Shown: positions 6,840 to 14,403 of the stretch, one piece after another
Position numbering within the stretch: position 1 is the first letter of the stretch
Layout: every line of letters begins with the position of its first letter
From: an uncultured delta proteobacterium
GTDB lineage: Bacteria > Desulfobacterota > Syntrophorhabdia > Syntrophorhabdales > Syntrophorhabdaceae
Assembly: GCA_903872255.1 (NCBI GenBank)
Contig: CAIQJW010000032.1
Location: 1 to 23,657 of the forward strand
Direction: 5' to 3'
Length of the DNA: 23,657 nt
Notes under the pieces: model-generated
What the model was told of the DNA's origin: nothing
Databases searched by the model: none
The model's input: the letters and a program-made list of their open reading frames with translations, nothing else
Made by a program: the position numbers and the translations under genes

Positions 6840-6903
6840 ATCAATGGCAGCGCCCATTTACCGTATGGTGATTGGGAAAATAAAACAAGGAGGAGACAAG
6901 AGC

Positions 6904-8424
6904 ATGTCAGATCACGTATTTATTTTCGACACGACATTGCGCGATGGCGAGCAATCGCCCGGCAATACCATGAACACTCAAGAAAAGCTCAGGGTGGCGC
7001 GGCAACTCGAACTCCTCGGCGTGGACATTATCGAAGCCGGTTTCCCCATTGCGTCTGAGGGGGATTTTGAATCGGTACGGCAGATCGCGAAGCTCATTAA
7101 GAACTGCCAGGTTGCAGGCCTTGCCCGGGCCAACGACCAGGATATCGACAGGGCATGGGAGGCCGTCAAGGTGGCGGTCCACCCCCGTATCCATACATTC
7201 ATTTCGACCTCGGATATCCATTTGAAGCATCAGTTCAAAAAAACACGGGAAGAAGTCCTCGCAATCGCCATCGAGGCGACAAAACGGGCAAAAAAATATA
7301 CGGACAATGTCGAGTTTTCCGCAATGGATGCAACGCGCAGCGACTGGGATTACCTGTGCGCGGTGGTCAAGGCGGTCATCGATGCGGGCGCGACAACCGT
7401 GAACATTCCCGATACGGTGGGGTATGCCGTTCCCCATGAGTTCGGCGAACTCATAAGCTATATAAGGAAAAATGTATCCAATATCGACAAGGCCGTTATC
7501 AGCGTACACTGCCATAACGACCTCGGCCTGGCGGTTGCGAATTCGATCACAGCCGTTCATAACGGGGCCCGCCAGGTGGAGTGTACGATCAATGGCATCG
7601 GCGAGAGGGCAGGCAACGCTTCGCTCGAAGAGATAGCGATGATATTGAAGACCCGTAAAACGAAGTTTGACGCTGATACGGGGATCATTTCGGAAAAGAT
7701 ATTCCCCACAAGCAGGCTGATCACGTCAATTACGGGCGTGCCGGTCCAGCCGAATAAGGCGATCGTGGGCGCAAATGCATTTGCCCATGAATCGGGGATC
7801 CACCAGGATGGCCTCTTGAAGGCAAAGCTCACGTATGAGATCATGACCCCTCAGTCCGTCGGCATCCCGAAAAGCTCGCTCATCCTCGGCAAGCATTCCG
7901 GCAGGCACGCCTTCAGGGACCGCATCGAGAACCTCGGCCATATTCTCGATGAGAAGGAATTGAACCAGGCGTTTAAGCGCTTCAAGGCACTGTCCGATAT
8001 GAAGAAGAATATCTATGATGAGGACATCGAAATGATCATCATGGATGAGATATATAAGATGCCCGAGCGCTGCAAGCTCGTTTACTTGAACGTGGTCTGC
8101 GGAAATAAGACCATACCCACGGCAACCGTCAAGCTGGAGATCGAAGGAAACATCGTCCAGGATGTCGGTATCGGCGACGGCCCTGTCGATGCGGCGTTCA
8201 AGGTCATCAAGAAGCTGGTCAAGGCAACAAGCAAGCTTGAGAAGTTTTCCGTAAACTCGATCACGCAGGATATGGACGCCCAGGGCGAGGTCTTCGTCAA
8301 ACTGTCAGAAAAAGGCCTTAAAGCGATCGGTAAAGGGGCCGACACGGATATCATCGTGGCGAGCGCGAAAGCGTACATAAACGCGCTGAACCGCCTGGAA
8401 TATGTAAAATCGAAAAGGGTGTAA
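6904..8424 (+). CDS. leuA: 2-isopropylmalate synthase
   Basis: LeuA condenses acetyl-CoA with 2-oxoisovalerate, the first committed step of leucine synthesis. The 506-residue product has the catalytic barrel signature FDTTLRDGEQSPG near the N-terminus. Metal-binding HCHND is at 202-206, with NGIGERAGN at 230-238. HESGIHQDG follows, then a C-terminal regulatory domain (about 370-500) where leucine feedback inhibition normally acts. I chose the ATG at 6904 because AGGAGG (6889-6894) precedes it and homologues start with MSxxVxIFDTTLRDGEQ; an in-frame ATG at 6844 would add 20 unconserved residues. The gene heads a leuA-leuC-leuD-asd cluster with gaps of 12, -4 and 1 nt, surely an operon. Citramalate synthase is a related possibility, but the context with leuCD favours LeuA. 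Confidence 0.93.
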   Translation: MSDHVFIFDTTLRDGEQSPGNTMNTQEKLRVARQLELLGVDIIEAGFPIASEGDFESVRQIAKLIKNCQVAGLARANDQDIDRAWEAVKVAVHPRIHTFISTSDIHLKHQFKKTREEVLAIAIEATKRAKKYTDNVEFSAMDATRSDWDYLCAVVKAVIDAGATTVNIPDTVGYAVPHEFGELISYIRKNVSNIDKAVISVHCHNDLGLAVANSITAVHNGARQVECTINGIGERAGNASLEEIAMILKTRKTKFDADTGIISEKIFPTSRLITSITGVPVQPNKAIVGANAFAHESGIHQDGLLKAKLTYEIMTPQSVGIPKSSLILGKHSGRHAFRDRIENLGHILDEKELNQAFKRFKALSDMKKNIYDEDIEMIIMDEIYKMPERCKLVYLNVVCGNKTIPTATVKLEIEGNIVQDVGIGDGPVDAAFKVIKKLVKATSKLEKFSVNSITQDMDAQGEVFVKLSEKGLKAIGKGADTDIIVASAKAYINALNRLEYVKSKRV

Positions 8425-8436
8425 GGGGAACGAAAC

Positions 8437-9699
8437 ATGGGAATGACAATAACTGAAAAGATACTGGCGGCACATGCCGATAAGGAATTTGTTGAACCGG
8501 GAGAAATAGTCGATTGCCGGATCGATCTCGCGATGGCGAACGATATAACAGCTCCGTTGTCACTCGAAGAATTCGAAAAGGCCGGTGCGAAAAAGGTTTT
8601 CGACACCGGTAAGGTCGTCTTCGTCCTCGATCATTTCACGCCGAACAAGGATATTCTTTCCGCGGAGAACTGCAAGAAGATCCGCGAATTCTCGATAAAA
8701 CACGGGATAGTCAATTTCTTTGAAGGCGGACAGTGCGGGATCGAACATGCACTCCTTCCCGAGAAAGGGCTCGTCGTGGCGGGTGACGTCGTCATTGGCG
8801 CCGACAGCCATACGTGCACATACGGCGCGCTTGGCGCATTCTCCACCGGCATGGGCTCAACCGACATCACGTACGGCATGGTCACGGGCCGCATCTGGTT
8901 CAAGGTCCCGGAGAGCATCAAGTTCCATTGTTACGGTGAATGGGGCAAATGGGTGACCGGCAAAGAGCTTATCCTCCACATCCTCGGCATGATCGGGGTT
9001 GACGGCGCACTGTACGGCGCGATGGAATACACGGGCGATGCTATAAACGCACTATCCATGGATTCACGGTTCTCTATCGCCAATATGGCAATAGAGGCAG
9101 GCGCCAAGAACGGCATCTTTCATGTTGACGAAAAGACGACAGCGTTTATGAAGGAACATGCAGCAAGGCCGTACACGGTCTATGAGAGCGATGCCGGCGC
9201 GAAATATAAACAGGTCTACGAGATCGATGTCTCGAAGGTGGGCTTCACCGTTGCCTGCCCGTCCCTCCCGTCAAATGCAAAGGATGCCGGCGAACTGGGA
9301 AATATCGATATCGACCAGGTTGTCATCGGTTCCTGCACGAACGGCAGGATGGAAGACCTCGAGATGGCAGCCACGATCCTTAAAGGGAAAAAAGTGGCCA
9401 AACACGTGCGATGTATTATCATTCCCGCCACACCGGCCATTTATGGCGAGGCGATGCGCAGGGGCTATTTTCAGATATTCCTCGACGCGGGATGCATAAT
9501 TTCGCCTCCCACCTGCGGACCTTGCCTCGGCGGACATATGGGCATCCTGGCAAAGGGAGAAAAGGCGGTTGCAACAACGAACAGGAATTTCATCGGAAGG
9601 ATGGGGCACCCTGAAAGCGAGGTATATCTCGCAGGTCCGGCCGTAGCGGCGGCGACAGCGATAAGGGGGAAGATCTCCCGTCCCGAGGAGGCAATATGA
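8437..9699 (+). CDS. leuC: 3-isopropylmalate dehydratase large subunit
   Basis: The LeuCD aconitase-type enzyme isomerises 2- to 3-isopropylmalate with a [4Fe-4S] cluster. The three cluster cysteines are C300 (IGSCTNGR) and C360/C363 (PPTCGPCLGG). GADSHTCTYGALGAFSTGMGS (122-142 region) is the usual substrate-loop signature. At 420 residues it belongs to the shorter, archaeal/bacterial LeuC2-type lineage rather than the roughly 466-residue E. coli type, so homoaconitase-like specificity cannot be ruled out from sequence alone. The ATG has AGGGGAA just upstream. The end overlaps leuD by four bases (ATGA), which implies translational coupling and a stoichiometric complex. Confidence 0.93.
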   Translation: MGMTITEKILAAHADKEFVEPGEIVDCRIDLAMANDITAPLSLEEFEKAGAKKVFDTGKVVFVLDHFTPNKDILSAENCKKIREFSIKHGIVNFFEGGQCGIEHALLPEKGLVVAGDVVIGADSHTCTYGALGAFSTGMGSTDITYGMVTGRIWFKVPESIKFHCYGEWGKWVTGKELILHILGMIGVDGALYGAMEYTGDAINALSMDSRFSIANMAIEAGAKNGIFHVDEKTTAFMKEHAARPYTVYESDAGAKYKQVYEIDVSKVGFTVACPSLPSNAKDAGELGNIDIDQVVIGSCTNGRMEDLEMAATILKGKKVAKHVRCIIIPATPAIYGEAMRRGYFQIFLDAGCIISPPTCGPCLGGHMGILAKGEKAVATTNRNFIGRMGHPESEVYLAGPAVAAATAIRGKISRPEEAI

Positions 9700-10181
9700 T
9701 ACTCAAAGGAAGGATCTGGAAATTCGGCGATAATATCGATACGGATATAATAATACCGGCAAAGTACCTTGCTCATACAGATCCCAAGGTCTTGAGCCAG
9801 CATTGCATGGAGCCGCTTGCGCCCGATTTTCCGAAAAAGGTAAAACCGGGCGACATCATTGTGTCCGGCACCAATTTCGGGTGCGGTTCATCCCGTGAAC
9901 ATGCGCCGCTCGCAATCGGGGGGCTCGGGATCGGGCTCATCATAGCAAAAACCTTCGCTCGGATATTCTACCGCAACGCATTCAATAAGGGCATAGCGCT
10001 CCTCGAAGCAGACATTTACGATCTCGTAGACGATGGTGACGAGATCGAAGTCGATATCTCTAAAGGCATTATTCATTGCAGAGGAAAAGAGATCCATGCC
10101 AAGCCAATTCCCCCCTTCATGGTGGAACTCATCAATGAGGGCGGACTTATAAACCATCTCAAGAAAAAGCTGGAGGGCTAA
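9696..10181 (+). CDS. leuD: 3-isopropylmalate dehydratase small subunit
   Basis: This 161-residue swivel-domain subunit pairs with LeuC. The N-terminal GDNIDTDIIIPAKYL and the loop GTNFGCGSSREHAP (58-71) are typical of the short LeuD type that partners roughly 420-residue LeuC. The start codon overlaps the leuC stop. A GGAGGG ribosome-binding site near its 3' end serves asd, which starts one base after its stop. leuB, which usually accompanies leuCD, is not here. Confidence 0.93.
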   Translation: MILKGRIWKFGDNIDTDIIIPAKYLAHTDPKVLSQHCMEPLAPDFPKKVKPGDIIVSGTNFGCGSSREHAPLAIGGLGIGLIIAKTFARIFYRNAFNKGIALLEADIYDLVDDGDEIEVDISKGIIHCRGKEIHAKPIPPFMVELINEGGLINHLKKKLEG

Positions 10182-10182
10182 A

Positions 10183-11199
10183 ATGAAACAGTACAACGTA
10201 GCAGTGGTCGGTGCCACGGGCGCCGTCGGAAATGAAATGATCAAAGTCCTCGAGGAACGGAAATTTCCAGTCAAGAAACTGACACTTCTCGCTTCCTCGC
10301 GGAGCTTGGGTAAGACTTTGAGCTTTCACGGCGAAGACATTGATGTTGAGGAGTTGAAGGAAGATTCATTCAAAGATATCGACATCGCCCTTTTTTCACC
10401 CGGCGGCTCGATAAGCCTCAAATTCGCCCCGATAGCCGCCGCAAGCGGATGTGTTGTCATAGACAACACGAGCGCTTTCAGAATGGACCCGGACGTTCCA
10501 CTCGTAGTCCCGGAAGTGAACGAGCATGCGATAGCACAGCACACAAAAAAAGGCATTATCGCAAATCCCAACTGCTCGACCATTCAGATGGTCGTTGCAT
10601 TGAAACCCCTGTATGATGTAGCAAAGATCAAAAGAGTTGTCGTCTCGACATACCAGGCCGTATCGGGAACCGGCCAGAAAGCGATCAAGGAACTGGAACA
10701 GCAGGTCCTTGCGATATATGCCATGAAGCCGATCGAAAAAAAGGTATATCCTTACCAGATCGCCTTCAACGTCCTTCCGCATATCGACAGCTTCCTCGAA
10801 AACGGATACACAAAAGAAGAGATGAAAATGGTCAACGAGACCAAAAAGATAATGGAAGACGATTCAATCCAGGTAACGGCAACAACGGTCAGGGTCCCCG
10901 TCTTCTTTGGTCATTCCGAATCAGTTAATATCGAGTTCGCCAGCGAAATGACCCCGGACATGGCACGCAAGCTTCTCAAAAAAGCGCCGGGCGTCAAGCT
11001 TGTTGACAATCCTTCGAAAAATATCTATCCGCTCGCTTTGGAAGCTGCGGGTAAAGACGACACCTTTGTCGGCCGTATCAGGGTCGACGACACGGTCAAG
11101 TACGGCCTCAATATGTGGGTAGTAGCCGACAACATCAGAAAAGGCGCCGCGTTGAATGCGGTACAGATAGCGGAAGCGCTGGTAAAGAAGTACCTGTGA
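10183..11199 (+). CDS. asd: Aspartate-semialdehyde dehydrogenase
   Basis: Asd reduces aspartyl phosphate to aspartate semialdehyde with NADPH, feeding lysine/diaminopimelate, threonine and methionine synthesis. The 338-residue product has the nucleotide-binding loop GATGAVG (10-16), catalytic cysteine C131 in NPNCST, QAVSGTGQKA, and active-site H244 in FFGHSE. The start is set by GGAGGG six bases upstream. As the last gene of the leu cluster it follows leuD by one base. The order leuCD-(leuB)-asd is common in deltaproteobacteria-like genomes, but leuB is missing here. The TGA stop is part of the first unit of a GTGAGNN heptad array. Confidence 0.94.
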   Translation: MKQYNVAVVGATGAVGNEMIKVLEERKFPVKKLTLLASSRSLGKTLSFHGEDIDVEELKEDSFKDIDIALFSPGGSISLKFAPIAAASGCVVIDNTSAFRMDPDVPLVVPEVNEHAIAQHTKKGIIANPNCSTIQMVVALKPLYDVAKIKRVVVSTYQAVSGTGQKAIKELEQQVLAIYAMKPIEKKVYPYQIAFNVLPHIDSFLENGYTKEEMKMVNETKKIMEDDSIQVTATTVRVPVFFGHSESVNIEFASEMTPDMARKLLKKAPGVKLVDNPSKNIYPLALEAAGKDDTFVGRIRVDDTVKYGLNMWVVADNIRKGAALNAVQIAEALVKKYL

Positions 11200-11233
11200 G
11201 GCCGTGAGCGCGTGAGCGCGTGAGGCGTGAGGC
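11196..11233. repeat. Heptad-repeat array 4, G-rich variant, at the asd stop codon
   Basis: Five GTGAGGC or GTGAGCG units follow one another with 8, 8, 8 and 7-nt spacing (single extra C between the first four). The asd stop TGA (11197-11199) lies in the first unit. No matching right arm is seen before the next gene; two palindromic repeats follow instead. Confidence 0.8.
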
Positions 11234-11245
11234 GTCTTCTTCTCC

Positions 11246-11290
11246 GTCATCCCGGACCGGGTACCCCTGGGTGCCGGGATCCAAGGTTTT
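11246..11290 (+). repeat. GTCATCCCGG...CCGGGATCCAAGG palindromic repeat
   Basis: An imperfect inverted repeat: ATCCCGG near 11249 pairs with CCGGGAT near 11274, with GGGTACCC inside, followed by CCAAGGTTTT. It is the same family as 11351-11382 and 23589-23622. The 213-nt gap 11200-11412 holds only these repeats and the array at 11196-11233. Confidence 0.7.
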
Positions 11291-11350
11291 AATGACTTTT
11301 TAATGTAAGCAATCAGGAACCAAGGCAAGCCGGGATGACATAAATAACCC

Positions 11351-11382
11351 GTCATTCCGGCTTGCCGGAATCCAGCGTCTTT
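11351..11382 (+). repeat. GTCATTCCGG...CCGGAATCCAG palindromic repeat
   Basis: ATTCCGGC-TT-GCCGGAAT is an 8-bp stem followed by CCAGCGTCTTT, as in the copy at 5424-5463. It ends about 30 bases before the next gene. Confidence 0.75.
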
Positions 11383-11412
11383 GGCTTTAATCCAATAGGA
11401 AAAGAGACCTAT

Positions 11413-11970
11413 ATGCCCGAAAATGAAACTGCAGAGTCCGTTGATGAAATTCTTACCCTGAAGGTGCCGCATTCCGATATCTCCCGGTTCGATAAATCGG
11501 GACTGTTAAAGGAACTCACGAAAGCGCAGGAACCTGCAAAAGATACTGCGTTGAACCCGGTGAAAAGATTCGTCGCAAGCACGATCGGCATTTTTTTTAT
11601 CATGGTCGGGCTGATCGGGCTATTTGGAAATGACCAACTCCTCATCAGCGTTCTCTGTATTTTCTTTGGCATCCTGGTCACATTTACGTTTATTGCGAAG
11701 CCGGAGATGCAGAAGAAAAGGGAAAGTGCAGCTAAGAAAAATCCGGGCGGCACCGAGGTCTCAATGATATTCAACAAACACAATATCGTTATGCGTTCGC
11801 CTTATAATGAGCTGAAAAAGGATTGGTCAGAACTGATTCAACACAAGAAAACGAAGAAAGGCATGCATTTCAATTTCAGCGACGGGATCGAAGCCTGGCT
11901 TCCCCTCACTTCTTTTTATGGTGATGAATTAAAGACCCTGACATCGCTCCTGCAAGACAAGAAGAATTAA
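11413..11970 (+). CDS. Uncharacterised membrane protein with a YcxB-like C-terminal domain
   Basis: The 185-residue product has a charged N-terminal region (1-50), two predicted transmembrane helices (about 53-72 and 75-95) and a cytosolic C-terminal domain (about 113-183). The latter has short beta-strands and a W-S-E-L-I motif followed by a hydrophobic strand, resembling the YcxB-like domain found after paired membrane helices in many bacterial proteins. No enzymatic motif is visible and the function is unknown. The ATG at 11413 is preceded by AGGAAAAGAG. Frames opening earlier at TTG 11362 would begin inside a palindromic repeat and are not credible. It converges on the next gene with six bases between the two stop codons. 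Confidence 0.7.
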   Translation: MPENETAESVDEILTLKVPHSDISRFDKSGLLKELTKAQEPAKDTALNPVKRFVASTIGIFFIMVGLIGLFGNDQLLISVLCIFFGILVTFTFIAKPEMQKKRESAAKKNPGGTEVSMIFNKHNIVMRSPYNELKKDWSELIQHKKTKKGMHFNFSDGIEAWLPLTSFYGDELKTLTSLLQDKKN

Positions 11971-11976
11971 ACGCCT

Positions 11977-12309
11977 CTACCTTTGCGGCGGCTTCGTTCT
12001 TTCCAGGTCGACAATTTCATCTTCAATATCTTTTATCGTAAGACGCATACGTGTGATAGAACTCATCCTGTCCCTGATAAACGGGTCATCGGATGAAACG
12101 CTTTTCCCGCCGACAAACTGGTCGTAAACGAATTCGCCTATCTCGGCATTAATCTTCTGTATCGTACGCTGCAGCTTTGCAACGTCAAGATATCTTCTCT
12201 TTCCGATCATCGCCTGCCGCTCGACATTAAACGCAATGTCCTGCGCCGTTTCTTTCAGTGTCTTAAGACCGTCCTCGGTCCGCTTGCGGATATCGTCAAT
12301 AAGTGCCAT
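11977..12309 (-). CDS. Small coiled-coil protein of unknown function
   Basis: This 110-residue protein is almost wholly helical and charged. Predicted coiled-coil segments lie at about 4-32 and 42-62 and again near the C-terminus (about 82-104); it contains LIDDIRKRTEDGLKTLKETA at the start. There are no cysteines, no membrane segment and no catalytic motif. It resembles small hypothetical coiled-coil proteins that might act as structural or tethering factors, but I do not recognise a named family. The ATG at 12309 follows AAGGGGG on the minus strand; an upstream ATG at 12363 would add 18 residues that overlap the probable promoter. It sits downstream of, and may be independent from, the phosphofructokinase gene on the same strand. 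Confidence 0.65.
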   Translation of the reverse strand: MALIDDIRKRTEDGLKTLKETAQDIAFNVERQAMIGKRRYLDVAKLQRTIQKINAEIGEFVYDQFVGGKSVSSDDPFIRDRMSSITRMRLTIKDIEDEIVDLERTKPPQR

Positions 12310-12327
12310 GGTACCCCCTTCCCTGCA

Positions 12328-12333
12328 ATTATA
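12328..12333 (-). promoter_or_regulatory. Possible -10 box for the small coiled-coil gene
   Basis: A perfect TATAAT on the minus strand lies 18 nt before the ATG at 12309. No good -35 is found at 16-18 nt spacing; a TTGACC lies 24 nt away. The call rests on the -10 alone. Confidence 0.3.
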
Positions 12334-12371
12334 ATAATCGCACTTTTCAAACAGAAAGGTCAAACATGATC

Positions 12372-12503
12372 GTAAATCGTAAAGAGCATTGGAGGCCGTG
12401 AATCGTAAAGAGTAAAAACCTTAAGCAAAAAAACTTTTAACGATTATTTATTAACTCTTTACGATTCACGATTCACGATTTACGGCATTTCTTTACGATT
12501 CAC
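12372..12503. repeat. Composite heptad-repeat element 5 (between the coiled-coil gene and the phosphofructokinase)
   Basis: The left arm (12372-12418) has GTAAATC and GTAAAGA, then AGGCC followed by GTGAATC, GTAAAGA and GTAAAAA. The right arm (12449-12503) has TATTAAC, TCTTTAC, GATTCAC twice and GATTTAC, then a shifted GATTCAC that ends two bases from the phosphofructokinase stop. The arms can fold on each other around a 30-nt AT-rich centre. Confidence 0.88.
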
Positions 12504-12504
12504 G

Positions 12505-13671
12505 TCAGTACAAAAACATCGGTTTCCCCAAAGTATCCCTTACCTTTGGCCTGTATGAATCGGCGTCGTAAAAGGCGGTGACGTCGACCTGTTTTTTGGC
12601 TGCTATGACGAGATCGAGCGGGACTGTTGTGTAGATCGCCTGGTGCAGGGCGACCATGCGGCCCCTGTGGCCCATTGCTATCTGATCGAGTGCAAGGCTG
12701 CCGTAGGAAACGGCGACCATCCGGTCGAGAGAGTCGGGCGCGCCGGAACGCATCATGTATGCAAGCTGCTGATAAATGATGTTTACTCCACTTCTCTCTT
12801 TTATCTCCTGTGAAAGCAGGTGTCCTACGCCGCCCAGTTTTTTATGGCCGTACGAATCCTCGATGCCTGTTTCGGTCACTGTTCCCCCGACGACATGGGC
12901 CCCTTCGGAGATGGCCATGATGGCGTAATGGGAAGGATTTCTTTCGCGATCCTCTACAAGAAGCCTGACAAGTTTATCGATATCGAAGGGAACTTCCGAT
13001 ATGACTGCGCGGTCAACATCTGCGAGATACGCGGCAATGAGCGCGGTTTCGCCAGAGTTGCGGCCGAAAAGCTCAACAACACATATACGTTCATGCGAAC
13101 CGGTTGTTGTTCTCAAGGCATTGATCGCGTCTACAGAGCGCGTGACGGCCGTTGAAAAACCGATACAGAAATCCGTACCGAACACGTCGTTGTCCATCGT
13201 CTTCGGAATGGCGACGATCTGGACCCCTTCCCTGTTAAGCCGCGCGGCATAGCTCAGCGTATCGTCGCCGCCGATCGGAATGATCGCGTCTATTTCAAGG
13301 AATTCCAGCACCTTAAGGATGTGCCGGGTACAGTCTATTTTATCACCGTTGGGTACCTGGTTCGAATCAAGGATATACGGCGGGACGTCCGGCGGCCTCA
13401 TGTTCCCGGGATTTGTCCGGGACGTATGCAGAATGGTCCCTCCGGTCCTGTCGATAGTACGCACCTTTTCGAGATTGAGCGGCAAAATATATTGCCGCAC
13501 GGTTTCCGGATCGTCGGGATCTATCCGCAAGAGCCCCATCCATCCCCGGCGGATACCCACAATATCTATATCATTGGCAATTGCACGAATAACAACCGCC
13601 TTGATAGCCACATTAAGCCCCGGAACGTCTCCGCCTCCCGTCAATATCGCCACTCTTTTTCTTCGCGCCAT
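12505..13671 (-). CDS. 6-phosphofructokinase, predicted pyrophosphate-dependent
   Basis: The 388-residue product belongs to the PfkA superfamily and phosphorylates fructose 6-phosphate in glycolysis. The N-terminal GGGDVPGLN loop, GGDDTLS (134-140) and PKTMDND (156-162, catalytic D160) mark the active site. In ATP-dependent E. coli PfkA the matching residues are Gly104 (GGDGS) and Gly124 (PGTIDND). Here they are Asp137 and Lys157, the pair known to favour pyrophosphate as phosphoryl donor. PPi-dependent enzymes are reversible and common in anaerobes. Donor choice is therefore a prediction from two residues. The ATG at 13671 follows GAGGAGGT, and a promoter lies upstream. The gene stands alone, with heptad elements at both ends. 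Confidence 0.88.
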   Translation of the reverse strand: MARRKRVAILTGGGDVPGLNVAIKAVVIRAIANDIDIVGIRRGWMGLLRIDPDDPETVRQYILPLNLEKVRTIDRTGGTILHTSRTNPGNMRPPDVPPYILDSNQVPNGDKIDCTRHILKVLEFLEIDAIIPIGGDDTLSYAARLNREGVQIVAIPKTMDNDVFGTDFCIGFSTAVTRSVDAINALRTTTGSHERICVVELFGRNSGETALIAAYLADVDRAVISEVPFDIDKLVRLLVEDRERNPSHYAIMAISEGAHVVGGTVTETGIEDSYGHKKLGGVGHLLSQEIKERSGVNIIYQQLAYMMRSGAPDSLDRMVAVSYGSLALDQIAMGHRGRMVALHQAIYTTVPLDLVIAAKKQVDVTAFYDADSYRPKVRDTLGKPMFLY

Positions 13672-13707
13672 GCCGGACCTCCTCTATCCAAAATAACTCA
13701 TATTCAG

Positions 13708-13736
13708 TCTATAACCGCGATTATGGAGGATGTCAA
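13708..13736 (-). promoter_or_regulatory. Sigma70-type promoter of the phosphofructokinase gene
   Basis: On the minus strand a perfect TTGACA (13731-13736) is followed after 17 nt by TATAGA (13708-13713). Transcription would start near 13701, about 30 nt before the ATG, leaving room for the GAGGAGGT ribosome-binding site. Confidence 0.7.
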
Positions 13737-13785
13737 GGATGTCGACGGTGAGTCGTCAGTCGCAGGGTGCCATTCTTTCTTCCAC

Positions 13786-13875
13786 GTCATTCAGGCCTTA
13801 AGGAGGCTGTGTCGCAATTACCCCCACTGAGTCACCCCGGACTTAAGAAGACTGTGCCGCCATTATCCCCACTCC
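13786..13875. repeat. Two tandem copies of a 45-bp repeat
   Basis: Units 13786-13830 and 13831-13875 match at roughly three quarters of positions. Both contain CTTAAG-N-AG-N-CTGTG and end in CCCCACT. A partial third copy with GGAGGCTGTGTCGCAATT is at 23502-23534. Confidence 0.75.
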
Positions 13876-14043
13876 GTCACCCCGGTTTACCGGGGTCCAG
13901 TGTCTTTCAGTGTTGTTATGACTGATTAAAGGAAGGTATTATTTAAGGTATGTATACCACCACTCCCTCACCCCGGTTTACCGGGGTCCAGTGTCTTTCA
14001 GTGTTGTTATGACTGATTAAAGGAAGGTATTATTTAAGGTATG
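13870..14043. repeat. Recent 91-bp tandem duplication
   Basis: The 83 bases at 13870-13952 recur at 13961-14043 with a single mismatch (G13876 versus C13967). Each copy carries the CACCCCGG-TTTA-CCGGGGT palindrome in reverse orientation (near 13876-13907 and 13967-13998) followed by a unique AT-rich segment. The near-identity indicates a recent event. Confidence 0.92.
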
Positions 14044-14084
14044 CATATCGGAAGTTGTTAATATGATTCATGAAAGCAAACAGC

Positions 14085-14121
14085 AAAGACACTGGATCCC
14101 GGTAAACCGGGATGACGGCGG
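14085..14121 (+). repeat. GGATCCCGG/CCGGGATGAC palindromic repeat, copy 3
   Basis: The same 7-bp stem and TAAA loop as at 174-210 and 5505-5540, with the same flanks CAAAGACACT and GACGGCGGG. Confidence 0.85.
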
Positions 14122-14122
14122 G

Positions 14123-14214
14123 GGTGAGGGATAACGGTGGGATGAGGTGAGGGATAACGGCGGGGGTGAGGGATTACGGCGGGGATTCCCGATGGGGTGA
14201 GGGATTACGGCGGG
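14123..14214 (+). repeat. Four GGTGAGGGATWACGGYGGG repeats
   Basis: 19-bp units start at 14123, 14146, 14165 and 14196; the second and third are directly adjacent. They begin with the GTGAGGG heptad form, so they may be an expanded derivative of the heptad family. Confidence 0.8.
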
Positions 14215-14320
14215 CGATGGATTGTGACATAGTCTCCAAGTCCGGAATGACTTCCCAATTGTATCCCGAAATGACACAGGATTGACCTTCTTCTGGATTT
14301 TGAACCTTACGGCTGACGGC

Positions 14321-14350
14321 TTGCGACTCACGATTGTATTCCCATATAAT
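14321..14350 (+). promoter_or_regulatory. Predicted promoter of the dNTP triphosphohydrolase gene
   Basis: TTGCGA (14321-14326, 4/6) and a perfect TATAAT (14345-14350) are separated by 18 nt. Transcription would begin near 14357, giving a leader of about 47 nt. The -35 overlaps a degenerate heptad array. Confidence 0.55.
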
Positions 14351-14403
14351 CCATTGATATTGTTGAATCTTTATGCTACATTACAGAGTTGGTTACTGCC
14401 CTG

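Larger units (their letters stand above)
13748..14338. repeat. Large repeat-filled intergenic region with degenerate heptad arms (element 6)
   Basis: The gene-free gap 13672-14403 (732 bp) is bounded by weak heptad arms. GTGAGTC and GTCAGTC lie on the left (13748-13761). Five units in register (ACCTTAC, GGCTGAC, GGCTTGC, GACTCAC, GATTGTA) lie on the right (14304-14338). Inside are a 45-bp tandem repeat, a 91-bp-period duplication, a GGATCCCGG palindrome and four GGTGAGGGATWACGG units. The stretch 14215-14303 shows only decayed repeat fragments. I find no credible gene or RNA in it. Confidence 0.7.

Noticed and set aside
6844..6903. Upstream ATG for leuA
   Set aside because: It would add 20 unconserved residues and bypass the strong AGGAGG site before ATG 6904.
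6907..7560. 217-codon open frame antisense to leuA
   Set aside because: It covers the conserved LeuA barrel on the other strand and has no supporting ribosome-binding site or domain.
11977..12504. Toxin-antitoxin pair formed by the two small convergent genes
   Set aside because: The genes are convergent, not co-directional, and neither shows a toxin fold or a DNA-binding antitoxin domain.
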